A DNA stretch of 64,000 nt from Gammaproteobacteria bacterium (GCA_012103455.1 WLWT01000001.1:730001-794000); one strand, 5' to 3'; positions 29,445-39,407 are shown, counted from the first letter of the stretch. Notes: generated by a model not told the origin, from the letters alone. Made by a program: numbers and translations.

Positions 29445-29585
29445 GGGCGCCTCTAACAATAGTCAGTGTTTCGTGAGTGCAAGGAAGCACCGCGCGCAGA
29501 ACCGCAGTGTATAGGTGATACCTGAGGATTCGAGCACGGAGCTGACGCCGCAGTCGCGGAAAAAGTGCATTTTTAGCAGGTGCCC
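29445..29585 (-). mobile_element. MITE copy 3 (141 bp)
   Basis: Reverse-orientation copy of the element at 15620-15759. The ends are GGGCGCCTCTAACAAT and the complement of GGGCACCTGCTAAAAAT. AGTA flanks both sides as a 4-bp target duplication. It begins 7 bp after the aminotransferase stop codon. Confidence 0.87.
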
Positions 29586-29712
29586 AGTACTTAATCCCGG
29601 TCAAGGCGGTGCGCTGGCGCCATCTCGCGCTAGCGCTACTGCCGTCGCACAAGGTCTGAGCGCGTGTGCCGGGTTAGTATAGGAGGCTTTACCTCCCCCG
29701 AGGAGCTTGCCA

Positions 29713-30906
29713 GTGACAGCCGCGTCTTTACCTCTTTGCGAATACACGGTATTGGACCTAACCCAGGCCCGGGCCGGACCGACGGCAGCCCGGGTGCTGG
29801 CTGATTGGGGCGCGGATGTTTTCTACATCGAACCGCCGCTGAGTTCGGGCAAGAACCGGGCTGCATTGACTGGCCAGCGCGACGGTTTCGATTTTCAGAA
29901 TCTGCACCGCAACAAGCGCAGCTTGACCATTGATCTCAAGCATCCCAAAGGTCATGCGCTCTTTATGTCATTGGCGCAAAAAGCGGATGTGATCGTCGAG
30001 AATTTCCGCGCCGATGTGAAACACCGGTTGGGCATTGACTACGAGGCAGTGAGGGCGGTCAATGCGCGCATCGTCTACGGATCGATCTCGGGTTTCGGAC
30101 AGGATGGCCCTTACCGCAAGCGGCCGGGCGTCGATCAAATTGCCCAGGCTTTGGGCGGATTGATGTCGATTACCGGCTTCCCCGAGCAGGGGCCGGTGAG
30201 AGTAGGTATTCCTATTACCGATCTGTGCGCCGGTATGTTCCTCGCTCAAGGCATCCTGTTGGCGCTGCTCCATCGGGAAACCACCGGTGAAGGGCAGTGG
30301 GTGCACACCTCGTTGCTCGAATCCATGTGCTTCATGCTCGACTTCCAGGCATCGCGCTGGCTGCAGGCCGGTGAAGTGCCTCGGCAAGCGGGCAATGATC
30401 ATCCGACCGGCGTCCCGCAGGGCTGCTATCAAACGGCCGATGGGCTTATCAACATGGCCGCGCCCGGTGCTATGTTCAAGCGTTTTTGTGAGGCAGTGGG
30501 TGCCCCTCAGCTATTGGACAATCCGGACTATCGAACGGCCAAGTCCCGTTCGGACAACCGCCATCAGCTCAATGCCGAGATCGGTGACATCTTGGCTACT
30601 CAGCCGTCTGCTCACTGGGTACAACTGCTCAATGACGCCGGTGTGCCCTGCGGGCCGGTGAACCGGGTGGACCAAACGTTCAACGATCCACAGGTGCATC
30701 ATCTGAACGTGGTGCGCCAGGTGGAGCACGCACGGTTGGGCACGCTCGATGTGGTTCGCCAGCCGGTGAATTTGTCCTCTATGCCGCAACCGCAGACGTT
30801 TCGTCATCCCTCGCCCGACACCGGTCAGCACACCGAGCAGATACTGCGGCAGGTGGGCTTTAATGATGCGCAGATCGCTCAATTGCGCGAGGCCGAGGCT
30901 GTCTGA
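29713..30906 (+). CDS. Class III (CaiB/BaiF-type) CoA-transferase
   Basis: A 397-residue family III CoA-transferase, moving CoA between carboxylic acids. Seen: EYTVLDLTQARAGPTAARVLADWGADV, FQNLHRNKRSLTIDLKHPKGHALF, VIVENFRADVKHRLGIDY, IVYGSISGFGQDGPYRKRPGVDQIAQALGG, and PITDLCAGMFLAQGI with the Asp that forms the catalytic anhydride in this family. The substrate is unknown. The GTG at 29713 has AGGAG seven bases ahead; a TTG at 29707 is too close to it. It is followed by a 15-bp repeat array and an OFA-type transporter, which often accompany organic-acid use. Confidence 0.9.
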   Translation: MTAASLPLCEYTVLDLTQARAGPTAARVLADWGADVFYIEPPLSSGKNRAALTGQRDGFDFQNLHRNKRSLTIDLKHPKGHALFMSLAQKADVIVENFRADVKHRLGIDYEAVRAVNARIVYGSISGFGQDGPYRKRPGVDQIAQALGGLMSITGFPEQGPVRVGIPITDLCAGMFLAQGILLALLHRETTGEGQWVHTSLLESMCFMLDFQASRWLQAGEVPRQAGNDHPTGVPQGCYQTADGLINMAAPGAMFKRFCEAVGAPQLLDNPDYRTAKSRSDNRHQLNAEIGDILATQPSAHWVQLLNDAGVPCGPVNRVDQTFNDPQVHHLNVVRQVEHARLGTLDVVRQPVNLSSMPQPQTFRHPSPDTGQHTEQILRQVGFNDAQIAQLREAEAV

Positions 30907-30965
30907 AATTGACCGCGGGGAAATTGGCCGCAGGGAAATTGGCCGCGGGGAGATTGGCCGCGGGT
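30906..30965 (+). repeat. 15-bp tandem array, four units
   Basis: Four adjacent units beginning at the last base of the CoA-transferase stop codon: AAATTGACCGCGGGG, AAATTGGCCGCAGGG, AAATTGGCCGCGGGG, AGATTGGCCGCGGGT. Each differs by one to three bases. Each unit has a GGCCGCGG core that is nearly self-complementary. Confidence 0.93.
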
Positions 30966-31093
30966 CTTGGCGGCATTTTCGGGAGCGGCTGAAGGCGGTG
31001 TTACGCGGCGTCAGTGTGGCCGGTTGCAGGTGAGCGCATGATAGTACATGCCACGTTCCGCACCGCGATCCACGATGCAAATGACTGACGGTT

Positions 31094-32305
31094 ATGGCGC
31101 CTAGTACCCGCGGCATCATCATCGTTGCGCTGGTGTTTAGCGCCACCGCCATCTGCACCGGTACCGGCCAGTACGCATTCGGCTATTTCATCGAGCCGCT
31201 GGCCATGGATTATGGTTGGAACCGCACGGCGATCAGCGCATCGCTCTCTTTCGCTGCTGTAACCGGCCTAGCGGCACCACTGCTCGGCCGTGCCATGGAC
31301 CGTTACGGTACCCGGCCAATCCTGGTGGGTAGCCTTTTGGTGGCAGGCTCGAGTCTGTTGGTGCGCCCGTTCATGACCGAGCTGTGGCACCTGTACGTGC
31401 TCAGTCTGATTCAGTTCACGGGATATGCTGGCGCCACCGTTTTGCCCATGGGTAAGTTGGTGGCGGTGTGGTATCCGCGCACCCGCGGCCGAGTCATGGC
31501 GGTGGCGGTGATGGGCAATAACTTCGGTGGACTGACGGTGCCCGGTTTGGTGGCGCTGGTGCTGGCGTACGCGACCTGGCGTGAAGGCTTCATGGCCGTG
31601 GGGCTGGTCTGCTGGATCATCGCCGGCCTGTCGTGGTGGTTGGTGCGCGAGGCGCCAGAAAGTGGCGGCACCGGCTGCACCGCCGCCGGATCTGCGCCAT
31701 CCAATAGCGGCTACACCCTGGGCGAAGCCATGAGAATGCCGGCATTTTATGTGGTGTTGTGCGTGATCGCCTTAGGCACGTTCACCTACAGCACGATTTT
31801 GCCCCATATCCCTGCGCACTTGATGAATCTGGGGATGAGCCTGGCGGCGGCTACCATCACATTAAAAACCGTCGCCCTAGGCGGTATCTTCGGCAAGGTA
31901 ATCTTTGGCTTCATGGCCGAGCGCATCGGCCCTAGGTTCGCTACAGCGGTCAATCTACTGGGGCAGGCCCTGCTCGGGAGCGCGCTCGGCTTGACCACAT
32001 CACACGCGCAGCTTCAGGTAGTGGCGCCGCTGTTCGGCGTGTTCATGGGTGGATTCGGCGTCGTTCATACGCTCTTGGTACAAGACGTCTTCGGGCTCAA
32101 ATACTACGGCTCCATCATGGGGACTTTGAATGCGAGCACGGTGCTCTCTTTTGGCTTGGGGCCGATCTTCGCCGGTCTGGTCTTCGACTTGACCGGTGCA
32201 TACGCATGGGCGTTTTGCGGTGCGGGGTTACTGTTTGCCGTGGCTGCGTTGAATTTGCTCGTTTTTAATCCCGGGCAGATAAGGCATGGATCATTGGGAG
32301 CATGA
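31094..32305 (+). CDS. MFS transporter, OFA-like
   Basis: A 403-residue inner-membrane transporter with about 12 hydrophobic segments in two halves of six. Seen: the first helix IIIVALVFSATAICTGTGQYAFGYF, the MFS motif A region LLGRAMDRYGTRPILVGS between helices 2 and 3, RGRVMAVAVMGNNFGGLTVPGL, and the second-half equivalent GFMAERIGPRFATA. The composition resembles the oxalate/formate antiporter (OFA) and monocarboxylate-type MFS proteins. The substrate is not readable; position after a CoA-transferase and before a GMC oxidoreductase suggests an organic acid or amine. Confidence 0.85.
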   Translation: MAPSTRGIIIVALVFSATAICTGTGQYAFGYFIEPLAMDYGWNRTAISASLSFAAVTGLAAPLLGRAMDRYGTRPILVGSLLVAGSSLLVRPFMTELWHLYVLSLIQFTGYAGATVLPMGKLVAVWYPRTRGRVMAVAVMGNNFGGLTVPGLVALVLAYATWREGFMAVGLVCWIIAGLSWWLVREAPESGGTGCTAAGSAPSNSGYTLGEAMRMPAFYVVLCVIALGTFTYSTILPHIPAHLMNLGMSLAAATITLKTVALGGIFGKVIFGFMAERIGPRFATAVNLLGQALLGSALGLTTSHAQLQVVAPLFGVFMGGFGVVHTLLVQDVFGLKYYGSIMGTLNASTVLSFGLGPIFAGLVFDLTGAYAWAFCGAGLLFAVAALNLLVFNPGQIRHGSLGA

Positions 32306-32496
32306 ACGCTAGGGCTTTTCGCGCGGCTAGCCGAAACGCCTCGGCGCCGATAAAACGTTCGCAATAACGTCCTAACGTCGCCCAATACTCAAACGGGCAG
32401 AGCGCATGCTTATTGCTGCCAAATGATGGCAGGTTGTTCCTGCGATGGCCTATCGTTCACGCCGCGCCGGCATTGCCGCCCGCATTGGGTGATCGG

Positions 32497-34098
32497 TTAA
32501 CGCGCATCCGCCAGGACCAGATCGGAGGCTTTTTCGCCGATCATGATGGCCGGTGCATTGGTGTTGCCGGAGACGATGCGGGGCATGATCGAACAGTCCG
32601 CCACCCGCAGCCCTTCAATGCCGCGAACCCGCAGTCTGTTGTCCACCACGGCCATCTCGTCGCTGCCCATCTTGCAGGTGCCGGTCGGATGATAGATGGT
32701 CGTCGCCGTCTGCCGGGCCCAAGCCAGCAACCCGTCGTAATCATCGTGGTCGATGGCGATGCCTGGTGCATATTCTTCCGTGACCAGGCTTTTGACCGGT
32801 TCGAAGGTACAGATACGCCGGGCGATGCGAATACCCTCGACCAGGGTGTCGCGGTCATTTTTAGTGGCCAGGTAATTGGCGTGGATGGCGGGTGCTGCCA
32901 TCGGATCGGAAGATTTCAGCCGTATCTCGCCGCAGCTTTCCGGGCGCAGTTGTAATACAGAGGCGGTGAAAGCGGAGAACTTATGTGGCCCTTCGGCGAT
33001 CTTCTCCGCGCTGAACGGTTGGATGTGAAACTGGATATCCGGCGTCGCCAGTTCCGGGCGCGTTTTTAGAAAACCGAAGCCCAAGCTGGCGGCCATGGTC
33101 ATGGGGCCTTTGCGGGTGAAGACATAGCGCGCGCCGATCACCGCTTGCTTGAGCAGGCTGTTGATCTCCACGTTGATGGTGGAGGCGGAGGTTTTGTAGA
33201 CCGGTCTTGCCTGTAGATGATCTTGCAAGTTCTGGCCCACGCCGCGCGCCGTTTGTATCACGGCTATTCCGTGTTCGCGCAGATGCTCCGGTGGCCCTAT
33301 GCCAGAGAGCATGAGGATCTGCGCAGAGCCGATGGCGCCAGCACTCAAAACGATCTCCTGGTTGGCTTTAAGCGTCGAGGTGCGCTCACCCTCCCTGATG
33401 ATGACGCCGGCGGCCCGTCCCTTCTCTATATGGAGAGATTGCACGTGAGCGCGCGTAATGACATGCAGATTCGGGCGTTTGGCTGCGGGGTACAGGAAGG
33501 CGACCGCAGCACTGCACCGCCGCCCTGCCCGCATCGTCATCTGAAAGTAGCCTACACCTTCCTGATCCGGGCCGTTGTAATCTTCGCTGCGGCGGTAGCC
33601 AGCAGCTTCGGCTGCTTCTATCCAAGCGTCCACTATGGGACGGGTGACGCGCGTGTTGGACACGGTCAGCGGACCTTCGCCGCCGCGGAACTGATCGCCG
33701 CCACCCTCCCAGGATTCAGCCCGTTTGAACAGTGGCAGTACGTCGTCCCAACCCCAGCCGGTGTTGCCTAACTGGCGCCAGTAATCGTAGTCCAGCGGTT
33801 GACCGCGCACGTAGAGCAGGCCGTTGATTGAGCTAGAACCGCCTAGTACTTTGCCCCTGGGCCAGGGGATAACGCGGCCGTTTAGGCCCTCATCCGCCTC
33901 GATGGCATAACACCAATCCGTGCGCGGGTTGCCCATGGTCTTGAAATAACCGACCGGTACGTGAATCCAAGGATAAGTGTCTTTGTTGCCAGCCTCGACG
34001 ACGGCCACTTTATGCTTGGGGTTCGCCGATAGCCGGTTGGCCAGAACACAGCCGGCGGAGCCGGCCCCGACAATGATGAAATCGTAGTTCAAGCTCAA
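32497..34098 (-). CDS. GMC-family FAD oxidoreductase (choline/alcohol dehydrogenase-like)
   Basis: 533 residues, a flavin-dependent alcohol dehydrogenase of the glucose-methanol-choline family. Seen: the FAD-binding FIIVGAGSAGCVLANRLS at the N-terminus, GMC signature 1 PRGKVLGGSSSINGLLYVRG, signature 2 SAGAIGSAQILMLSGIGPP, and the catalytic His/Asn region YHPTGTCKMG...NTNAPAIMIGEKASDLV. No signal peptide. It resembles BetA-like and polyethylene-glycol or medium-chain alcohol dehydrogenases; the substrate is uncertain. It is transcribed towards the MFS gene, with 191 bp between their 3' ends. Confidence 0.92.
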   Translation of the reverse strand: MSLNYDFIIVGAGSAGCVLANRLSANPKHKVAVVEAGNKDTYPWIHVPVGYFKTMGNPRTDWCYAIEADEGLNGRVIPWPRGKVLGGSSSINGLLYVRGQPLDYDYWRQLGNTGWGWDDVLPLFKRAESWEGGGDQFRGGEGPLTVSNTRVTRPIVDAWIEAAEAAGYRRSEDYNGPDQEGVGYFQMTMRAGRRCSAAVAFLYPAAKRPNLHVITRAHVQSLHIEKGRAAGVIIREGERTSTLKANQEIVLSAGAIGSAQILMLSGIGPPEHLREHGIAVIQTARGVGQNLQDHLQARPVYKTSASTINVEINSLLKQAVIGARYVFTRKGPMTMAASLGFGFLKTRPELATPDIQFHIQPFSAEKIAEGPHKFSAFTASVLQLRPESCGEIRLKSSDPMAAPAIHANYLATKNDRDTLVEGIRIARRICTFEPVKSLVTEEYAPGIAIDHDDYDGLLAWARQTATTIYHPTGTCKMGSDEMAVVDNRLRVRGIEGLRVADCSIMPRIVSGNTNAPAIMIGEKASDLVLADAR

Positions 34099-34179
34099 CG
34101 CTTGCTCGCACTTTACGCAGATTCATAACAGCCGCGCATTCGACCATGCCGGCGCCAGCGCCCGCAACTGCTAACGTTT

Positions 34180-34238
34180 AATTGAGGACTTTTAATGTGC
34201 GGTCCTCAATTATGGGCCCTAAGTTATGGGCCCTAAGT
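34180..34238. repeat. Inverted repeat plus 14-bp direct repeat
   Basis: AATTGAGGAC (34180-34189) and its exact complement GTCCTCAATT (34202-34211) are separated by 12 bases. They are followed directly by TATGGGCCCTAAGT twice (34211-34224 and 34225-34238), each with a GGGCCC palindrome. The site lies between the divergent GMC oxidoreductase and helicase genes and could be an operator. No gene lies in 34099-34338. Confidence 0.8.
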
Positions 34239-35263
34239 TGTAGAAGTCTTTACGTTCGCTTTAGCTTAAAGATTCCAAAGTGGTTTCTTCAGGCATAAGC
34301 TAACAAGCTTTTGTTGTACCTCGAATGCGTTACATCCCGTGCCGGAAACATCGCTTTCTACTGTAGAGCTTCAGATCTTGTTCGGTCCCGCCGCCTTGGA
34401 ACAGGGTTGGCAAGGCTTTACCGAGGGCCGTGTATGGGTGACCGAGACGCTGGGTGATGGTGGATTGCGCGGGCAGGTCAGGTCCGAGGAAGGGGAATGC
34501 TTCGAGGTGCAGGTACGGCTGCAACGGGCCCGTGACCGTCTATTTGTGCAGACCTGTTGTAACTGTACCGCAGGCAAGAATTGCGCCCATGCGGCTGCTT
34601 TGTTGTGGCAGTTGGTGGACGGAGGCTGCAGCGATTCGTCGCCACCTGATGACGCTGCCATGACCCAATGGCTGGGCGATATCGAGCAGCTTACGCAGGG
34701 GATGAGCGCGGCTGGTCTGAGCGATATCGTCTATTTGCTGCTACTCGGTGAACACGGCGTGCAACCGCACGTGCGTGTGGCGCACAGGCAAAAAAATGGT
34801 GCTACAGATGCCTATGATCCGGCGGATGTTTTGCGCGACGATCTGGACGTGCGCCTTGATGGAGCGGACCGCAGCATTCTCTACGAGTTAGCGGAACTCG
34901 GATACAGACCGCAACACGGTTTGGAAATGGATGGCCTGCTAGGAGCGGCGCTGCTCGAGCGGTTGGCCGCTACCGGGCGTTGCTGGTTGCAGGATATGAC
35001 CGGCTCGCCGCTGCGGTTGGCACCGCAGCGGGCATTGGCGATCGATTGGGCGCTGAGCGCCGCATCGGGTTGTTTTCAAGTGAGTCTGCAAAGCGAGCCG
35101 AGGTGTACCCAGGTTCTCAATTTCGCGCCACCTTGGTTCATTGATGCGAGTTCGTCGCAGTGCGGCCCTCTGGAATCGTCCATACCGCGGGTACTCAGTG
35201 AGGAACTGCTGTGTGCGCCGCCTGCTAGCCCCGCCAATGTGGGTGCTGTGATGAACCGTCTAA

Positions 35264-36150
35264 GAACCTGTTCAAGATCTGACGATTTTGGACATCTGAC
35301 CTAAGCTATTGTTATCCATAGTCATAGCGGCTGCGAAGGCAATGACAGACGAGCGAATCTACCCGAGTGACCTATCTCGCCAACAGTTCGAGAAAGTTAG
35401 ACCGATCCTGGAGGCGGCGCGTCGGCGAACCAAGCCAAGGCAACTCGATCTCTATCACGTGTTCAACGCAGTGTTGTACCTGCTGAAGACCGGCTGCCAA
35501 TGGCGCATGTTGCCCAACGAGTATCCAAAGTGGCGAAGTGTGCATGAGTATTTCACTATCTGGCGGCAATCGTCCCCAGAAGACTCTTGCAGCGCCTTGG
35601 ACAAGGCGTTAAAAAAATGGGTTGGCGAGGCCCGCAAATCCCAGGGGCGCAGTGGCAAAACCAGCCTGATCATCGTTGATGCACAGAGCGTGAAGAACAC
35701 AGACAGTGCAAACCACAAAGGTTATGACGCAGGCAAGAAGACTTCTGGTATCAAGCGGCACATAGCTGTGGACACTCAGGGATTGGTGCACGCTGCTTTT
35801 GTGACCACGGCAAATGTCACTGATCGAGCTGGGGCACTGGCCGCACTTGCTGCTCAAGCAGATGGGCGCCTCTCGGAGGTTAGGTGTGTAGTGGGCGATG
35901 GCGGGTACACGGGGATGGCTTTCGCTGGCGAAGTGCTGAGATTAATCGGAGCGAACGTCGAAATTATCAAACGCTCGGACACGGGTCGTTTTGCCGTCCT
36001 CCCGAAGAGGTGGGTTGTCGAGCGAACCTTCTCATGGTTTGAGAAAAACCGCCGGTTGTGGAAAAACTGTGAGCGGCTAATCGAAAGCTCGTTGGGCATG
36101 ATGCTACTTGCAAATATTGCGCTGTTGCTTCGGAGATCTTGAACAGGCTC
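35264..36150 (+). mobile_element. IS5-family insertion sequence, 887 bp
   Basis: A complete element with 17-bp inverted repeats GAACCTGTTCAAGATCT (left) and, read from the right, GAGCCTGTTCAAGATCT. TAA flanks both sides (35261-35263 and 36151-36153) as a 3-bp target duplication, as in the IS1031/ISL2 branch of IS5. One transposase gene fills it. The intact ends, intact gene and exact target duplication point to a recent insertion. Confidence 0.95.
35342..36142 (+). CDS. IS5-family DDE transposase
   Basis: A 266-residue transposase. Seen: the N-terminal DUF4096-like region (LSRQQFEKVRPILEAARRRTKPRQLDLYHVFNAVLYLLKTGCQWRMLP), the first catalytic Asp in SLIIVDAQSVKNTDS, the KKTSGIKRHIAVDTQG segment, the second Asp in VVGDGGYTG, and the Glu region RWVVERTFSWFEKNRRL. 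All three DDE residues are present and the frame is open, so the enzyme is probably active. The ATG at 35342 is preferred to the TTG at 35309 because family members begin near this point. Confidence 0.95.
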   Translation: MTDERIYPSDLSRQQFEKVRPILEAARRRTKPRQLDLYHVFNAVLYLLKTGCQWRMLPNEYPKWRSVHEYFTIWRQSSPEDSCSALDKALKKWVGEARKSQGRSGKTSLIIVDAQSVKNTDSANHKGYDAGKKTSGIKRHIAVDTQGLVHAAFVTTANVTDRAGALAALAAQADGRLSEVRCVVGDGGYTGMAFAGEVLRLIGANVEIIKRSDTGRFAVLPKRWVVERTFSWFEKNRRLWKNCERLIESSLGMMLLANIALLLRRS

Positions 36151-36766
36151 TAAGGGAGAGTTTGGCGCCGTTAGGGGTCTCGGTACGTGAACCGCCCATT
36201 GTCGAAGCCGTTCAAAGTGCGCACTGTCAGCCGGTTTTGCGCTTGAGTACGCTGACTGGGCCCGAGGGAGTCACGGCCTCTATCGGTAAGTTGAGCTTTG
36301 TTTACGCCGGTGAACGGGTGGATGCCGATTATCCGGAGCATTGTCTGGTGCGCCGTTGCGGTGATCGCTTCAAAGTGTTGACACGGGCGCTAGGGCAAGA
36401 AGAGCGGGCTCGCGCGGTGTTAGCCGCGGCGGGATTGGAGCAAAGCTCCAGCACTACAGCTGGCTCAGGCGCTAAGGCCGGCCATGGGTGCTTCGATTTC
36501 GCACGAGGGTGGACGCCGGTCGCCGCTGCCGGCTGGCCGGACTTCATGGTCAATGGTGTGCCGGCCCTACGAGCGGCCGGTTGGAAGATGGAAACGGAGC
36601 GCGGTTTCGCCTTTCGCACAGTGGAGTGCGATCATTGGTCAGTGAGCCTCGAGGCGTCATCTTCGGGTCTGTTGACGGTGGACCTAAGGGCGCATATCGG
36701 TGGCGCACAGATGTCGTTATGGCCTGCGCTTGGCCAGTTATGGGATCAGTTGTGGCTTGAGTCCTC

Positions 36767-36841
36767 TCAACGTGAATCTGACGGGCGTGAACATGGGGGA
36801 CGTGAACTCAGGGGACGCGAACTCAGGGGAGGTGAGACCAG
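36767..36841 (+). repeat. 15-bp tandem repeat inside the helicase gene
   Basis: About five degenerate 15-bp units with consensus GGGACGTGAACTCAG; the third and fourth units differ by one base. They encode repeated GRELR-like pentapeptides in frame, in the linker ahead of the SNF2 motor. Confidence 0.85.
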
Positions 36842-38611
36842 TGCGTCGCAGCCGCCTTCGGCGCAGGATTATCCATTGGTCTTGGCGGGCGGATACGTAG
36901 TGCCGGCGCCAGGCCGGCGTTTGCACCGGGTGCGTCAGGTGCTGGCTGAATTAGGTGTAGAAGCCGAGCGCTTGAGGGCCGGCCGGGTGGAACTGTCGCG
37001 CTTTCAAGCCGCTGCCCTAGTGGAGTTGGACGCACCGCACCTGGGCTTGAGACTGGCGCAGGACAATGAACTGCTTCAACTGGGCAAGCGGATTGCGGCT
37101 TTTAGCGGCATACGCGAATTGCCCGAGCCCCCCGGTCTAGGCGTGACCCTGCGCCCATATCAGCGTCAAGCGCTGGGGTGGTTTGCTTTTTTGGCCGATA
37201 TCGGCAGCGGCGGCTGTTTAGCCGATGATATGGGGCTTGGCAAAACCGTGCAAACCTTGGCCTATCTGTTGGTGGAAAAGCTGGCCGGGCGGGCTGTTCG
37301 GCCTTCGTTGATCGTGGCCCCCACCAGTGTACTGGGCAATTGGGTACGCGAGGCCAACCGGGTGACGCCGCAACTGCGGGTGCTCTTGTTGCACGGGCCG
37401 CGCCGGCACGCCGATTTTCCCATGATGGGCCACTATGATGTATGCATCACCAGTTACGCGTTGTTGCCACGTGATGAGGAGCACCTGCGTGAACAGCCGT
37501 TCCATCTTATGGTGCTAGATGAGGCGCAGAACATCAAAAATCCCCGCACTAGAGCGGCGCTGGTAGCGCGGCGCATCGATGCCCGGCGTACGCTGGCGCT
37601 TACCGGTACGCCGCTTGAAAATCATTTAGGCGAATTGTGGGCGCTATTTTCCGTCTTGGTCCCTGGTCTGCTCGGATCGGAGCAAAGTTTTCGCACTGCC
37701 TTCAGGCGGCCCATAGAGCGCGACGACAACAGTGAGCGCAGCCAGCTCCTGGCCCGGCGCTTGGCGCCGTTCATGTTGCGGCGCACCAAGGTGTCAGTGG
37801 CGCCCGAACTGCCACCTAGGACGGAGATTTTGCACCGTATCTCGCTGCTGCCAGGCCAGGCCGTGTTGTACGAGCGGGTGCGTGAACAGATGGAACGCCG
37901 TCTTACGCAATTGTTGCGCGAGCGCAGTTTGGAGGACACCCGGGTCGAGGTGTTGAGTGCCTTGCTGCGTTTGCGCCAGGTGTGCTGCGATCCGCGGTTG
38001 ATAGAGCACGAGGCGCCATCCGCCGAGTCGGCTAAGCTCGATCTACTCCTCGAATTGGTGACCACACTGCTAGGGGCCGGTCACCGTATTTTGGTGTTCT
38101 CTCAATTCACCAGTATGTTGGCCTTGATCGCTAAGGCGCTGCGCGAGCAACTCGGCGTGGGGTATCTCAAACTGACCGGCGAGACCCGCGATCGGCAAAA
38201 ACTTATCGATGAGTTTCAAAACGGCGGCACGCCGATTTTTTTGGTCAGCTTGAAAGCCGGGGGCACCGGACTCAATCTCACCGCCGCCGATACCGTGATT
38301 CACTACGATCCGTGGTGGAATCCGGCGGTGCAGGAGCAGGCTTCCGATCGCGCCCACCGCATCGGTCAAACGCATCCCGTTTTTATACACAAGCTGCTGA
38401 CCGAGGGCACCGTGGAGGAGCGCATCCATGATTTACAGGCGAGTAAGCGGCGCTTGGCTGATGGTCTTTTCGAAGGCCGCGGTAATACCGGATTGGAGTG
38501 GACGGCCGAACGACTAGCCGAACTCTTGGCGCCCACTCCTACATGACACTCCCCCTGAATGCTATCTCTTCGCATTGATGCAGCCGCCGCAGTGCGCTCG
38601 TGAGCACGTCC

Positions 38612-39373
38612 ATGAACGAGTCTTTTCACGTAGTGATTCCAGCGCGTTACGCCTCCACCCGGCTGCCCGGTAAAGCGCTTTTAGACATCGCCGGCAAGCC
38701 GATGGTGCGTCATGTGTGGGAGCGGGCGTGCGCAAGCCGTGCGCAAGAGGTGGTCGTAGCCACCGATGATGCACGCATCGCTGAAGCGGCTTCGAGTTTC
38801 GGAGCGCTCGTTTGCATAACCAGTGCCGAGCATGGTTCGGGTACCGATCGGGCCGCCGAGGTGGCGCTGCGGCGGGGCTGGGCAGAGGATGCCGTGGTGG
38901 TCAATGTGCAAGGTGATGAACCACTCATTCCGCCAGCCAATATCGATCAGGTAGCGGGAAATTTGTTTCGCCATGAGCACATGCAGATGGCGACACTGAG
39001 CGAGCCGCTGGAGGCGCAGGCTTTACATGATCCGAATGTGGTCAAGGTGGTCACTGCGGCCGATGGCCGGGCGCTTTATTTCTCACGCGCTACCATCCCT
39101 TGGCACCGTGATGCTTTTGCCACCGCGCGTGATCTCATGCCGGATACGGGACTGTTGCAGCGTCATATCGGTATCTACGCTTACCGGGCGGCTTTTTTGG
39201 CCAGATTCGTGGATTTCGGACCCTGTGTGCTGGAAACCACCGAAGCGTTAGAGCAATTGCGGGCGCTGTTTCACGGCTTTGCGGTGCATGTGGCGCCGGC
39301 GCGGGAAGTGCCCGGTCCCGGCATAGATACCCAGGCCGATCTTGAAAAAGTGCGCGCCTTGATGAGCGCCTGA
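38612..39373 (+). CDS. kdsB: 3-deoxy-manno-octulosonate cytidylyltransferase (CMP-KDO synthetase)
   Basis: About 253 residues. The enzyme activates KDO as CMP-KDO for lipopolysaccharide inner core synthesis. Seen: the N-terminal [90 protein letters not shown], and [15 protein letters not shown]. Full length. The ATG at 38612 fits family N-termini; a GTG at 38600 is in frame. No strong Shine-Dalgarno sequence. It lies 65 bp after the helicase gene on the same strand. Confidence 0.96.
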   Translation: MNESFHVVIPARYASTRLPGKALLDIAGKPMVRHVWERACASRAQEVVVATDDARIAEAASSFGALVCITSAEHGSGTDRAAEVALRRGWAEDAVVVNVQGDEPLIPPANIDQVAGNLFRHEHMQMATLSEPLEAQALHDPNVVKVVTAADGRALYFSRATIPWHRDAFATARDLMPDTGLLQRHIGIYAYRAAFLARFVDFGPCVLETTEALEQLRALFHGFAVHVAPAREVPGPGIDTQADLEKVRALMSA

Positions 39374-39407
39374 TCCGGTGGCCGCAGCACAGGGCCAATG
39401 TTGATGC

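Larger units (their letters stand above)
34339..38546 (+). pseudogene. SWIM/SNF2 family helicase gene split by an insertion sequence
   Basis: A SNF2-type ATPase gene cut at 35263 by the element at 35264-36150. Removing the element and one TAA copy joins the halves in frame (MNRL-RESLAPLGVS) into 1105 codons. N-terminal part: SWIM zinc motif CCNCTAGKNCAHAAALLW. C-terminal part: motor motifs DDMGLGKTVQTLAY, VLDEAQNIKN, LTGTPLENHLGELW, VSLKAGGTGLNLT, DPWWNPAVQEQASDRAHRIGQ. The proteins act as DNA or RNA-polymerase remodellers (RapA/HepA-like), exact role unknown. A TTG in the element (36108) opens a frame of 812 residues holding the whole motor, so a truncated product is possible. Start GTG 34339 is uncertain. 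Confidence 0.9.

Noticed and set aside
36108..38546. Independent helicase gene of 812 residues
   Set aside because: Its first codons lie within the insertion sequence and removal of the element joins it exactly to the upstream half; annotated as part of the split gene.
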